Shown here one piece after another: positions 12,691-24,426 of a stretch of DNA of 64,000 bases. Made by a program: the position numbers and the translations under genes. The notes under the pieces are model-generated. The model was not told the DNA's origin, did no database searches, and saw only the letters and a program-made list of their open reading frames with translations. Where the stretch lies: NCBI GenBank assembly GCA_002914845.1, contig JXTC01000035.1, positions 870,405 to 934,404 on the forward strand. Reading direction: 5' to 3'. The number at the start of each line of letters is the position of its first letter. The first letter of the stretch is position 1. This stretch comes from Trema orientale. Lineage: Eukaryota; Streptophyta; Magnoliopsida; Rosales; Cannabaceae.

Positions 12691-14425
12691 AATTTCAAAC
12701 TACGTTTATATCATATAGCAGTGTGACCTTTACTAGTATAAATTATAATCGTGTCTAGGAATATCTTAGTGCCCCTTTGACGTAATATAGGGGTTTTCTG
12801 TTGTTTGCTTGTTGATTTAGACTTGAGAGTTGAGACACTTCTCAGAAAATACCCACATAATTCAATCCATCTGTTTTAACTCTGTAGTCTGTACTAAATT
12901 ATTAAGAAAAAAAAGAAAAGGAAAAGTAAAACCATGACAAGAATTACAATGAAGTTGTACACAGATACATTTTGGAGGCCGAGAGAGTTCTCGGAGCCAG
13001 GCAAAAACCTTACTGTATCAAATTTAAAATTTATTTCTCCTCTATTTTGACCCCAAAAAAAATAAACTAAAAAAGGGAAAAATTACTGGGAGATTACAAT
13101 AAACTTTTTTTTCTTTTTAGACCTCATTTTCTTAGTAATAACGACAAGGCCAAAATGTCATATTTTGCATCACTCGCATCTTTGCTATAAAGACTTCAAA
13201 GACTTTAGTGAACTAACAGATAATCAAATGTTATATATACTTACTCCCAATTAGTTTCTCACCCTACTTTTTATATACTATACGCCCAAAAATTAGCAAA
13301 GCTTTCTAGTAGTTTAGTACAGATTGGCAGGTGTTGGTTAACACCTGGTTAAATCAAAAGTCTCCCAAATTTTACTTTTCTTAGCTTTCACACCACCAGA
13401 CCAGATGGAAAATGTTACGTGTAACTAAGCCGTGCTTTGTCAAACTTTCGTACCCCATTATTGTCCCTTTAGTCTATGCGCAACAAACAACAAAATTCTA
13501 CTTGTGATGTATTCAAACCTAAGGTAATTATATTTTAATACGAGTCATATGTAATTAAAGAATAGTAATCTAAATATAAACAGGAAGGAACCATAGTTGA
13601 AAGACTAGAAGCCGGCAATAAAATCTTGATTATTTTTTCGTTGTTAGCATTAGCCATTAAATTATTAAAAAACGTCTTTTGAAAGAGTTGAGTCGAGGAG
13701 TTGCCTCATCTATGTTCCATTGTAGATTTGTACGTTCTAAAATTTAATACTTTATCTTGTGCTTTACCCGGAAGAAAGGCTTTTTTTCAACTAACTGATT
13801 TGACCAAGAAAAGCGTAAGACAAGAAGTTCAATACTAAATAATATTGTACGTGGAAAAAATAACTAAACATGTATGACTACCGAGAAAGACATGAAAAAT
13901 CCCAGAAGAATAACAAAGCTTAGAGAGAATCACAACCTAATAAAGATAAGAACATATAGTCTATAATAGCATTAAGCATTAAATGAGGTCCACGTTTAGT
14001 TTGGAATGGCCATCATTAAAAAGACTTGAATCGTTTTTATTTGAGCTGAAACTACGTTCTTCTGTAGCAACTCTTTGATCCGTATGAAAAGAAAGAAAGA
14101 AACAAATAAAAGTAAAAGCATTTACCTACCTGAACGCTATTGGTGGTATAAAAGCAATAATAAACAAACACAAACACTTGTCCTGTCATTCACATAGATT
14201 TCGAATAAAAAATGGTTGGTCAAGCTCTGCCCAAACATTCTTTGTTACTATTTTTATTATCTTTTGGTTGAATAAACCTCCTCATGAGGAAAATTTATTA
14301 AAAAGAAGAAAAGCGAGGACACCTAGTCAAGACTGATATAACTTAGCAGATTTTGTTTCATATTTCCAAAGTGATATACCCTTTGCTTTTCACATACATC
14401 CCTATCTGCATCATCTTCAAAAATT
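12691..14425. other. intergenic, upstream of the first RLP gene
   Basis: AT-rich DNA with no gene or recognisable element. It presumably holds the promoter of the RLP gene at 14426. No convincing TATA box could be assigned. Confidence 0.4.
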
Positions 14426-17374
14426 TTGTTAACTATGGTAATACAAAGTTCCCTTCGCTCAGCTCAGTTGGGAATTATGTGTATTTTCATTACTGCAGCT
14501 AGCTGTTTAAGCGCTGAGACGTCCAAGATTTTGTGCACAGAGAAGGAAAAGCAAGCTCTTCTCAAGTTCAAACAAGGCCTAGTTGATGAATCGAAGGTTC
14601 TTTCCACTTGGGATAGAGAAAAAGATTGCTGCAAATGGAGAGGAATTACATGCAACAATCAGACTGGCCAAGTCATCATGCTAGATCTGAGTCATAACAT
14701 TTCTGAGATCTTCTCTGTTGAGCAACCTCTGGCAGGTGAGATCAATCCTTCACTACTTGAACTAAGAGACCTCAATTATTTAGACCTCAGTTTTAACGTC
14801 TTTGATGGACTCAAAATTCCAAGCTTTATCGGTTCTTTTGGTCAATTGAAACACCTCAAATTTGCTAGTGTTGGTTTTGTTGGTCCCATACCCCAACAGC
14901 TTGGAAATCTCACAGGTTTGCATACTCTTGACCTTTCAAGCAATGATCTTCTAGTAGTCAGTGATCTTGATTGGTTGACTCATCTTTCTTCTTTGAGATA
15001 CCTTAACCTCTCACGTCTAAATCTGTCTGAGTTTGTCCGTTGGCCACAATCTATAAACAAGCTTCCTTCACTTTTAGAGCTTCAACTATCTTCAACTAGT
15101 CTTCCTGATGTCAATCTCAGTTCACTTCCTCTCAACAATTTTTCCAACTCACTCGAAGTTCTCGTTCTATCTGACAACCATTTTAGTCCTTCAATATTTT
15201 TCTTGGTTTCCAATATCAGCACCAATCTTATTCATATTGGATTAATGTCATGCCAGCTACAAGGTCCAATCCCAGATGTTTTCACAAACTTGTCTTCTCT
15301 AATATCTTTAGATCTTTCATATAATCAAATTGAAGGTGGGTTACCAAAGTCTTTCAGAAACTTGTGTAGCTTGGAATCATTGAATCTTGAGTCAAACAAA
15401 TTTTCTGATAGACTTTATGATTCTATGAAAAACTTGTCATGTGCTGATGAGACCATGAAGTACCTGCATCTAAGTGGCAATCCATTTTGGGGTCCCTTTC
15501 CTGATCTTTCAAGGTTTTCATCTTTGATAGAATTGTTCATAGATGGTACCAATATAAGTGGGCCTCTCCCTAAAACTCTTAGCCAGTTTTCCAAGCTAGA
15601 TTCCTTGAGCTTAGTTTATAATCAGTTAAGTGGGTCATTACCAGATTTTACAGGACTTTCTTCTCTAAGATTGCTATATCTTTCCAACAATCAGCTGAAT
15701 GGATCTGTACCTGAGAGTATAGGCCAACTTTCCAGCCTTGAAGCATTGATACTTTCTTCAAATTCCTTGAATGGAGTCCTGGCTGAAGTCCATTTTTCGA
15801 ACCTCTCTCGTTTGGAGTCTTTGGATATTTCTCAAAATCCTTTGTCTTTGAACATTAGTTCAGATTGGATTCCACCTTTTCAGCTTGACACATTAAGCTT
15901 GGACTCTTGCAAAGTGGGCCCTGCTTTTCCAAAATGGCTTCAAACACAGAAGAAACTTCGCTCACTTTATGTCTCTAATGCTGGAATTTCAGATTCAATA
16001 CCTAAAGGGTTTTGGGATCTGTCGACCAGCTTAACTGAGTTGAACCTCTCTTACAACCAAATTCATGGGAAATTACCAAATCTGTTACAGAAGAATAAGA
16101 CCTATTTCTCATTTGATTTGAGTTATAACAACTTGAGTGGTCCAATTCCATTATTTCCTAGTGTAACCGACTTGATTCTCTCCAACAACATGTTTTCAGG
16201 ACCTCTGTCCTCCTTTTGTGATCCACCAGCACTACAATTGTATCGTCTCGATCTTTCGAGTAACCAATTATCAGGGGAACTTCCCAATTGTTGGATACAA
16301 TTTCAAAGACTTTCCTTCTTGAATCTGGCAAAGAATAATTTCTCTGGGAAAATACCAAACTCCTTGAGTCATCTACAAAACGTCGTGTTGTTACGTTTAC
16401 ATGATAACAATTTATCAGGAGAAATGCCTTCATTGGAGGACTGTACGGAATTGAGAATTGTTGACCTTGGGAGGAATAAGCTGTCTGGTAGGATACCAAC
16501 ATTACAAGGGCAAAGCCTACCAAATCTACTGGTTCTGCGCTTAAGACACAATGAGTTTAATGGAAGCCTGCCCTTGAGTCTATGTAGCCTACCTGCCCTT
16601 CATGTTTTGGATCTCTCTGATAATAAGATATCTGGGTTCTTGCCAGAATGCCTCAACAATATAACAGCCATGTCTTATGAGGTACCCGATAACATAATCC
16701 TTGGCCTTGTACAAGTGGTCTGGAAAGGAATAGAGATTGAGTTTGGACAAAATCTCAAACATCTTAGAAGCATTGATATTTCAAGCAATAACTTGAGTGG
16801 TATGATTCCTCAAAACATAACGAGTCTCTTGAAACTGGTTTCTTTAAACCTGTCAAGGAATCACTTGACAGGAATCATTCCTGGAAACTTCAATAAGCTG
16901 AGCTCGTTAGAGTCTCTGGACTTGTCAAGAAACTGGCTAAGTGGTAGCATTCCTGCAAGCTTTTCTAGCTTGAATTTTCTGAGCTACCTTGACTTGTCCT
17001 ACAACAACTTGAGTGGCAGAATCCCACTAGGTACACAACTACAGAGCTTTAGTGCTTCTTCATATGTGGGAAATCTCCAACTCTGTGGACCACCTCTCAC
17101 AAAAGATTGCTCAGGAGATAAAATTGATCAAGATCCTGATGTTCGTGATGGGAGTGAAGATGACAAGGATGAAGGAGATGATGATGATTTTTTAACTTTT
17201 GGCTTCTTTTTTAGTATAGGGATCGGATATTTTGTGGGATTTTGGGGAGTTTGTGGTACTTTCCTGCTCAAGAGTTCTTGGAGAAATGCCTATTTTCGGT
17301 TCTTTAATGATACAAAAGATAGGATCTACAAGAGAGCCAGAGCAGTGTTCAAGCCAAGATCACATAGAGCATAG
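14426..17374 (+). CDS. LRR receptor-like protein, EIX/HcrVf type (RLP-A, intact)
   Basis: A single-exon frame of 982 residues. A signal peptide covers about residues 4-30. An LRRNT cap follows (about 37-76, with DCCKWRGITC). About 30 plant extracellular LRRs (LxxLxLSxNxLxGxIP) are broken by an island near VVWKGIEIEFGQ. The C-terminal cap has its cysteine pair (LCGPPLTKDC). An acidic juxtamembrane run precedes one membrane span (about 922-948), whose small residues form GxxxG-type spacings (SIGIGYFVGFWG). The cytoplasmic tail is about 34 residues and basic, with no kinase. RLPs of this class are cell-surface immune receptors that signal through the adaptor kinase SOBIR1; the ligand here is unknown. 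An alternative start is Met4 at 14435. It is the most complete member of the array. Confidence 0.92.
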   Translation: MLTMVIQSSLRSAQLGIMCIFITAASCLSAETSKILCTEKEKQALLKFKQGLVDESKVLSTWDREKDCCKWRGITCNNQTGQVIMLDLSHNISEIFSVEQPLAGEINPSLLELRDLNYLDLSFNVFDGLKIPSFIGSFGQLKHLKFASVGFVGPIPQQLGNLTGLHTLDLSSNDLLVVSDLDWLTHLSSLRYLNLSRLNLSEFVRWPQSINKLPSLLELQLSSTSLPDVNLSSLPLNNFSNSLEVLVLSDNHFSPSIFFLVSNISTNLIHIGLMSCQLQGPIPDVFTNLSSLISLDLSYNQIEGGLPKSFRNLCSLESLNLESNKFSDRLYDSMKNLSCADETMKYLHLSGNPFWGPFPDLSRFSSLIELFIDGTNISGPLPKTLSQFSKLDSLSLVYNQLSGSLPDFTGLSSLRLLYLSNNQLNGSVPESIGQLSSLEALILSSNSLNGVLAEVHFSNLSRLESLDISQNPLSLNISSDWIPPFQLDTLSLDSCKVGPAFPKWLQTQKKLRSLYVSNAGISDSIPKGFWDLSTSLTELNLSYNQIHGKLPNLLQKNKTYFSFDLSYNNLSGPIPLFPSVTDLILSNNMFSGPLSSFCDPPALQLYRLDLSSNQLSGELPNCWIQFQRLSFLNLAKNNFSGKIPNSLSHLQNVVLLRLHDNNLSGEMPSLEDCTELRIVDLGRNKLSGRIPTLQGQSLPNLLVLRLRHNEFNGSLPLSLCSLPALHVLDLSDNKISGFLPECLNNITAMSYEVPDNIILGLVQVVWKGIEIEFGQNLKHLRSIDISSNNLSGMIPQNITSLLKLVSLNLSRNHLTGIIPGNFNKLSSLESLDLSRNWLSGSIPASFSSLNFLSYLDLSYNNLSGRIPLGTQLQSFSASSYVGNLQLCGPPLTKDCSGDKIDQDPDVRDGSEDDKDEGDDDDFLTFGFFFSIGIGYFVGFWGVCGTFLLKSSWRNAYFRFFNDTKDRIYKRARAVFKPRSHRA

Positions 17375-18464
17375 AGGACAACATTAAATGGTACTAAAGC
17401 TATGTCTTACAAAAACACTTGTTCTGTTTCTGTACTATATCTTTTGGTGATTCAGTTAACATTTCAACAATCTAGGCAGAAAATCACATCTTAATTGGTT
17501 TTTAATAATTTTAGCTTTGCATGAATATCACTCTGTTAGATAACTTCTTAATTCATCTTAATCTTTGTTTTCATAGTAGGTACATCAGGCATGTTGAGAA
17601 AGAATTAGCTTCCCACACCGAAGTACTTGAAGTTGGACTTAATTATACAACATGTTCTGTATTATTTTTGTCCCCAGATTGGCAAATTCCCACATGTTTT
17701 CGGGTTTTCATCCAGATTTTATATTAAAGAAGCAGTACTTCCTTATACTCATGCAAAGAACAGAACATATATGTTTCTTGAGGATTCTCCTATATTAATG
17801 GTTTTTTTCTTTCCGATTAGTAACAGCACATATTTTGCAAAAGAAAAAAGGTTTAAATTCATGAAAGATCTCTAAACTTTCTTCTCTCTTTTCATATGAT
17901 AACTGAATTTTAATCTGAATCAATAATGCTCCCTGAACTCTTCCAATGTATCACTAATGGTCCAAATAATGGGTTAAATATTGGAATTTCGTAGACATTT
18001 GTGTCATAAATACTCCTTACGACTTTACTTTGTATTATAAATGATCCCTAAACTCCTTTAATATTTATAACTAGTTCAAGAAATAAAACACAAGTAGTTG
18101 AGAATAATAGAATGTGATATTAGAAAAATTCAAGACACAAACATAGTACATGAACTCAATTTGGGACATTCTGAAAATCACAAACCAATGCATGATTTGC
18201 ATTATTTTTCAAGGACTAAAAATAGGGTCGACCCTACGTTAAATTGGAAATGATACAATAGTTCTAGAATGTCGTTGTTGTGTGATGGAAATTCTACTTT
18301 TATAAAGATCATAGACTATTACTTTTATACATTTGTAAATATGGACATATATGTTATAATTTTCCGTGGTTGGTAACTATCTAATTCCAACCCAGAATAG
18401 TAGTTTCTAAAATAGAAATTTATTTTTTAAGGTAAATTTCAGGTCAGTTTGAACAAACTGAGAG
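17375..18464. other. RLP-A 3' flank and spacer
   Basis: Just after the stop, TTAAATGGTACTAAAGCT resembles the post-stop sequences of RLP-B and RLP-D (TAAACGGTAAAGCT, TTAAATGGTAAAGCT), so the 3' UTRs are homologous. The rest is AT-rich. The phrases around 17880-18070 (CTAAACTC, ATGATCCCTAAACTCC) look like a small repeat. No further gene was found. Confidence 0.45.
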
Positions 18465-19549
18465 AATGTAAACCTTAGACCTTTCTGAGTTTACGATCTT
18501 GAAAGTCACTGAATGTAGATGTGGTCTAAAACGCTCAATATATAAATCTTTCAGAACTCAACAACAAAGTAATTTATCAAAATATTTTATGTTCCATAGA
18601 AAACTGTGCATTTGGAATTAGGATTCGAATCTTATTCTATAAGAGAAGGCTGCGATTGGTTTAGTTTCTTCCTGGAATATTAATACTAATTCATCTAATC
18701 CTACTCTCAGTATAGGCCATACACTATATACTAAGAAGAAAATAACATAACTAGTCAAGAGAAGACATATCTAAAGTATGATAAGTACTAAAGCAAAATA
18801 AATTTCTTCCTTCTCTATTTGCGGAAGTCCTCAAATCACTTGCTAATTAGCTGGTCTGCATTTCTAATCACCATTAACATGGAAGGTTAAATGTTACCAT
18901 GCATGACGTGCTTCGTCAAACTTATAAAATTCTATCTTACCAATGGTACTTATCATTTTCTAAATCTGTTTCTATATTTGTAACAAAGCCGGCAGCCTTG
19001 ATTAGTCTTTTAATGCTAATAATGAAGGGGCATCCGTAACTAACTGAATTGACATAGTGAGGAACTAATGCCTGGTTGATATATATGTAATTAATTATAT
19101 AAAGCGAAGAGTACTTAACTATGTTTGTACCACTCACATCTGGACAGACTAATAAATAAGACAGTCAATTACAATAACGCGCGACCTCCGATAATTAGTA
19201 ATTGTAATAGTCATGACTGTTAGTCTACATATATGGTCTCGATCTTCACAAATAAGAACGGGACATATGTCCGTTTCTTTCAGGGAAAAGTGTTTAGTTC
19301 AAAGTAGATTGATCTAAGACCATTTTTTGATAGCTAAGGAAAAAATAAATAACAAAATGAGATTAATAGCCTCCCTTAACTCTTTCTAAGAGTCATTCCT
19401 AGCATAATACTATACATTTTATTTCTATACATTGTCCATTGAATTTCACGGAAGTAGTGCCATATACAAGAACGTCTACGTGATATGTATCTGCACAAAA
19501 ATATAAATCTCTCTGCAGAAATCAATCAAGCAATATAATTCAGTAGTGT
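18465..19549 (+). promoter_or_regulatory. duplicated RLP upstream block, copy 1
   Basis: Several phrases recur in the same order upstream of RLP-C. Here GGTCTAAAACGCTCAATATA matches GGTCTGAAACGCTCAATCTA near 28917. TTTCAGAACTCAACAACA matches TTTCAACACTCGACAACA. CTCTTTCTAAGAGTCATTCC matches CTCTTTTTAAGAGCTATTCG. The block therefore appears to be the 5' flank of an ancestral RLP gene copied with it. It precedes the RLP stub. Confidence 0.55.
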
Positions 19550-19783
19550 TATCTTAAAAGTCTTGGTAATTGGAGGTAGATACCTCATTTCCCCTTGTTT
19601 CGAGACCTCGAAGTTCATATAGTACGTACTTCAAATTTAACGTCCATATTTCTGTTGTATCTTGGTGTCATGTTGTTAAACATGTTAGCTCAAACTCAAA
19701 GGTACTCCATTCATGCTGTGATTTTTGGGATGGTCCTCATGAATGCCGCCCTCGAGTTAAGTGCTGGAACGTCTGAAGTTAGG
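19550..19783 (+). pseudogene. RLP 5' stub, interrupted by an LTR
   Basis: The frame from 19595 ends in a hydrophobic leader followed by SAGTSEVRC. This resembles the signal peptide and first LRRNT residues of the neighbouring RLPs (ETSSNIRCIEKE, GNKVSNVLCIESE). At the expected Cys codon the sequence runs straight into TGTGACAACCC, a typical LTR start. The rest of the gene is not seen downstream. Together with the duplicated upstream block this marks a truncated duplicate of RLP-C. The leader itself is short and diverged, so the call depends partly on context. Confidence 0.55.
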
Positions 19784-20032
19784 TGTGACAACCCGTAAAT
19801 AAAAAAGAGCAATTATACATATATAATTTATTTATATTATATAAATAATTTAATGGATAAAGGAAAAGGCTATATAGCCCTTAGTTAGTAGTGGTTATTA
19901 GGGGTTATTTTAGTAATTCGATAACTATCATCTTAAGAAACCCTAAAGGGTCTAGTAATTTACTCAGTTTATATGTATGCTCTGTCGAGAGGAAAAAAGA
20001 GAGAAAGAGAGATAGAAGGCTATGCATGTTTA

Positions 20033-20055
20033 AGAAGAAGAAGAAGATGAAGAGA
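20033..20055. repeat. (GAA)n tract inside the LTR
   Basis: An AAGAAGAAGAAGAAGATGAAG tract lies at the same place in the LTR as the longer GAA tract at 60230-60270, which supports the two LTRs being one family. Confidence 0.7.
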
Positions 20056-21249
20056 CCATTATCATAGATTATTGAGACTTACTCTAAGGTAATAAACTCT
20101 TAACCAATTAAGTTTTATGTTTTAGTTTGATTTTGGGATTGAGATTAAATATCTAGGGTTAGGGTTTTGAATTGCTCATAAATTATTTATAAAATATGAG
20201 AAAGTATCTAATAAAAGATGAAACCTATTGATATTAAGATTTAAATAAGACAAATTCTGAGTGATTTGATTGGGTAAATAGAAAGTTATAAATTTTTGAG
20301 TTTTGGGCTAAGATGTAAAAATACAGCAGAGGTTCCGACTACCTTTTCAGGGAATTTTACGGGTCTGAGTAGGTGATATTTAGTATAGTTAGAAAGCTTA
20401 TCGAATTATTTTTCCAATGATATATAATTTGTCAAAAACAGACTCATAAGCAGAGAGTTATAACTGATTAAAATGAGTACTACGAATCTGGAAAAATCTG
20501 AAACTGTAGGTACTTTTAGCAAAACATGGCAGTGGTTTTTGGGGCTTTATAGGGCTTACTTATGGAATTTATAACTACATTCTTGGCACTATTAGGATCC
20601 TCATGACCTATAGAACAGCTCCCCTAAGTTTGGTCATTTTTAGAGGTAAGTTAAGATTATTGTAAATCATGGAAATTGACATTATTGGGAAAAACTATAA
20701 ACCTCATCCCATAAGATATCATGGGGAGCGAATAGTCGTTTTTTTTTAGTATAATTGGAGTGTGATTTCAGTGATTTGATACTTACATATGGTTTATGTG
20801 ATAATAGGTACTTGAATAATTATATTGATCATTTTGGTTAAATAGGTAAAGCAAATGAGGTAAGTAACCTTTGATCTTTTCTAATAGTTTTCCTTATCTA
20901 ATAGAATCATGTTTACAAGGTATTTTTTTAAAAATATGATTTCAAATAAAAATATATTTTGGTATTAAGACCATTTATTGAAAGAAATCTGTTTTATTCT
21001 AATAACGTAATTTTTGTGAAAAATGATATGATTCTATGTTTTATATTAAATTATAGATCAAGTATATGAATTACTATTGAACATGGTTACAAGATAATTA
21101 TTTTGGAATGTCGACAGTGTTATAATGAGATGAAAGTGAAATTATTTATGATTCATTATTGTAAATAAATGTTTTGAAACTCTCTTCAGTGACTATGCAC
21201 ATGGACCCAATCAACAGGGATTGTATATGGACAATACTAACGTAGCTGC

Positions 21250-21395
21250 AGGGTTAAATATAGTAGATTCGTACCCAGCTACAGAGGTTATTTGTAGTAG
21301 ATTCGGACCCGGCTACAGGGGTTATACTGGCAGATTCGGACCCGATTACAAGGGTTATTTGTGGCAGATTCGGACCTAGTCACAAGGGTTAAGTG
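21250..21395 (+). repeat. 33-34 bp tandem repeat inside the LTR
   Basis: Four units share AGATTCGGACCC...CTACAGGGGTTAT, with AGATTCG at 21265, 21299, 21332 and 21366. Short tandem arrays are common in the U3 region of plant Gypsy LTRs. Confidence 0.75.
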
Positions 21396-22014
21396 TGGCC
21401 ATAGTCACCAAAAACTGAGGAGAAGTATAATTGAAATTATTATTGACTAAAATGGATTCGAAACGACAGATTTAGAAACTTATTACTTGTTTTGTGAAAT
21501 TGTTTACTAAATAACTTGATTTGAATATTTTCAAAAGTATTGATTTCTGAAACCAAATTTGTTCTGAAAAATATTTGATAATAATTTTGGTTTACATATA
21601 CTTGATTCAGCTAGTTAAGGTTACTGGTTACTTACTAGGCTTCTAGCTCATTCTTTTATTTTTCCCTCCTAGGTTTTAAGGATTATCAGTTAACATGCTC
21701 ACAAAGAGAACTTATTTAGTAGTAATTGGGGTGTATGATTCAAGGAGAGGAATTTCTTCATCTTGATTGAGAAAATATAAAGACTCAGAAGGTTGATCAT
21801 CTTGAATTTATTGGATTATAGTTTCTATTTTATAGTATTTATTTTGAATATGTGGAGACTTTATAAGAGTTATTGGATTTTATGTTATATATTGGTATTT
21901 ATTAGAGACTAAATATTCTTAATTATATTAGTTTATAGAAAGATGCCTTGCATGCCTATGAGGCTTTGCCTTATGGGTATGCGGCACACATCGTTGGATA
22001 TGATGCGTGACAAG

Positions 22015-22024
22015 TGGTATCAGA
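22015..22024 (+). other. primer binding site (initiator tRNA-Met)
   Basis: TGGTATCAGA lies two bases after the LTR end. It is the start of the standard plant retrotransposon site complementary to initiator tRNA-Met (TGGTATCAGAGC). The bases after the tenth have drifted. Confidence 0.75.
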
Positions 22025-23163
22025 AATTAGGATAAGTTTGACAATTTGCATCGTGTTAAGTCAATCTTATGAGGTTTAGAATATCGGGGTAGCTAAGTTA
22101 AGATGATTTGAGTTTAACTTAACTTCTATTATGGTTTGGAGATTCATTTGAATTGGTGATCATATACATTATATAGACTTTTGGAATCGTTTAAAATGAA
22201 CATGGACTTTTGGAATTGTTTAAAGTTGAGTACTCTCATTAGATTTTGATTATTAAGATCTGTTAGTTGAATATTTAGGTTTCTAGTCTTTAATGCTTTT
22301 GATATTAGTTTCTCTTTGTATTTAATTAATAGACCTAGGGTATTAGAATCTTCTTCTCTTATTATTGATATTGGATAGTTGTAGAGTTAGTGAGTCTTAA
22401 TTTAGTGTTGATATTGAAATTTTTATGAGTCTATTTGTTATTTTCATCTTCTATCTTTTAAGTTGTTTCTCAATATTTTTGTCCCTATTTGAAAAGAGCC
22501 TATGTTAATTCTTGGAGAAATGAAATTTATTGCTTTCCGAGAGATTGTATTACGTTTTTAAAAAGTTGTTAATCTCATAATATTGATACAAGGGATTCAT
22601 AGAATAGATATTATCTTGTTATATGTATCAATATGAGGAAGACAAGTTTGTTTGGAATATTTACTGATTAATTAAAGTGTAGATTGAAATCTAGTTTGAA
22701 TCTTTTTATAAATTAGAATTATTTGTGTGATGAGAATATATAAAGGATTATAGAGTGGATTAAGTTTATTGAATAACTAATTTTCTTGATGATAAAAGAC
22801 AAAGAGATGATATGAGAAATGTCAATTTATGTGCTTGTGTTCACTGATGAGAGTACATATTATTGTTACTAAAGGATTGAGGATAAATAGGTTAGTTTTG
22901 TTAAAGGCCTTACTTTGGGTTTTTCTGTAAATATTGGTGATGATATAATTGAAATATGGACATTAACAATTATAAGTGGAATAATAACTTACAGAGCAAT
23001 ATTTTGAAAAATTAATAATAGACTGATTTGGAGAATGATATTACCTGAAAAATAAAATAAAATTATGGAGCCTTAATGACTTATATTTTGAGACGATGTT
23101 ACCTTAATAATATTTAATAATATGTTCTCTTAAAATTTTGGAGCCTTAATAATACGTAAATTT
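22025..23163 (+). mobile_element. non-coding remnant of retrotransposon interior
   Basis: It follows the primer binding site and has no gag or pol frame. It is AT-rich, with a small internal duplication around GGAGCCTTAAT (23071 and 23142). It is most likely leader or eroded interior of the element. The right boundary is set only by the start of the next repeat. Confidence 0.4.
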
Positions 23164-23805
23164 TAAGTTCACAAGGTATAGACCAAATATGTTTTGTTGG
23201 AAAAAAATAATAATAAAAAGTTAGACCAATGCTTGGAGACTCGAGAGACTCCAGTATCCAAACAAAAACTAAACTCTTTTACATCCTAATATTGTATGAC
23301 TAGACTAGTTAACTACAAGTGACCCTCGTAGTCATTATATAATGTGAAAAGTGTTAAAAAAAATGATACAAGTATGCCTAACGTAAATTTCAGGTTCACA
23401 AGCAGTTATAGACCAAATATGTTTTGTTGGAAAAAAAATAATAATAATAATAAAAAGTTAGACCAATACTTGGAGACTCGAGAGACTCCATCCAAATAAA
23501 GACTAAACCCTTCTACATCCTAATATCGTATGACTATACTAGTTGACTACAAGGGACCCTCGTAGTCATTATATTATGTGAAAAGTCCACAAAAATGATA
23601 CAAGTATAACTTAAGTAAATTTCAAGTTCACAAGTTATAGACCAAACATGTCTCGTTGGAAAAAAAATAATAATAAAATGTTAGACCAATACTTGGAGAC
23701 TCGACAGACTCCGTCGAAACAAAAACTAAACCCTTCTACATCCTACTATCGTATGACTAGACTAGTTGACTAAAAATGGCACTCGTAGTCATTATATGAT
23801 GTGAA
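23164..23805 (+). repeat. three-copy 230-bp tandem repeat
   Basis: Copies are anchored by GACCAAATATG at 23181 and 23411 and GACCAAACATG at 23640, a period of 229-230 bp. Each copy holds TTAGACCAATRCTTGGAGAC, an RGAGACTCCA or similar, and CTCGTAGTCATTATAT. The copies are highly similar, so the amplification is recent. The last copy ends about 620 bp upstream of RLP-B. Confidence 0.9.
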
Positions 23806-24426
23806 TTGGGTCTGCACTTATAACAAACTTGTTCCTTTCGACATATATTTTATAATTTAATTTTTCAACCAAAAAAACGTTTATATTCTATCTCGGAAAG
23901 ATGACCTACAGTACACCTATGTGTATATCTTTTTAATATATATATAGTTTGCAATAATAAAATGATTATGTATGGTCAAGTAAAACTGACTCTCATACTA
24001 AAATGAATTAGATGTAAATTGATATTCTGAATTTGATTTTTTTTTATAAAAATGGTATATCTGGATTCGATAGTGTTATTATTTATGCTAAAATAAATAC
24101 TCCTTCTCTACTTGCTAGGAAATAATAGTGCCAATATTGTTCATAAACAAAGGCAAGTCTCTTATGACTTTTCCAGTGCTATAAAGGGTTCTAATTAAAC
24201 AAACAAATGGAATTGGTCCATTGACTATTTACATCACAATCAGGGTAGTTTCCCTGAAGCAGAGCCAATATTTAACCAAACTAGTTCAACGATTGATTGG
24301 TCATTCCAACCCAAGCTAGCTTTTAAACAAATGGAATTCAACAGTTGAATGTCTTAGCTAAAAAAAAATTCTCTTGCAAGAAAAAGCAATTAAAATTTTC
24401 ATTGCTAACTCAGCTTTCAAGATGTT
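23806..24426. other. upstream region of RLP-B
   Basis: AT-rich spacer with no gene. It should include the RLP-B promoter. Confidence 0.4.

Larger units (their letters stand above)
19784..22012 (+). mobile_element. Gypsy-type LTR (5' LTR)
   Basis: It starts TGTGACAACCC and ends CA just before a primer binding site, giving about 2.2 kb. The first 330 bp resemble the 3' LTR at 60010 (TGTGACAATCTG; AAGAAACCCTAAAG; a GAA-rich tract; AAGGTAATAAACTCTT). It contains four degenerate 33-34 bp tandem units at about 21250-21395. The 3' partner LTR was not found, so the element is probably truncated. Confidence 0.7.

Noticed and set aside
16158..16551. Open frames on the - strand inside RLP genes (also at 26269-26645, 31132-31992 and 34619-36750)
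   Set aside because: They are antisense shadows of the LRR coding pattern with no domain of their own.
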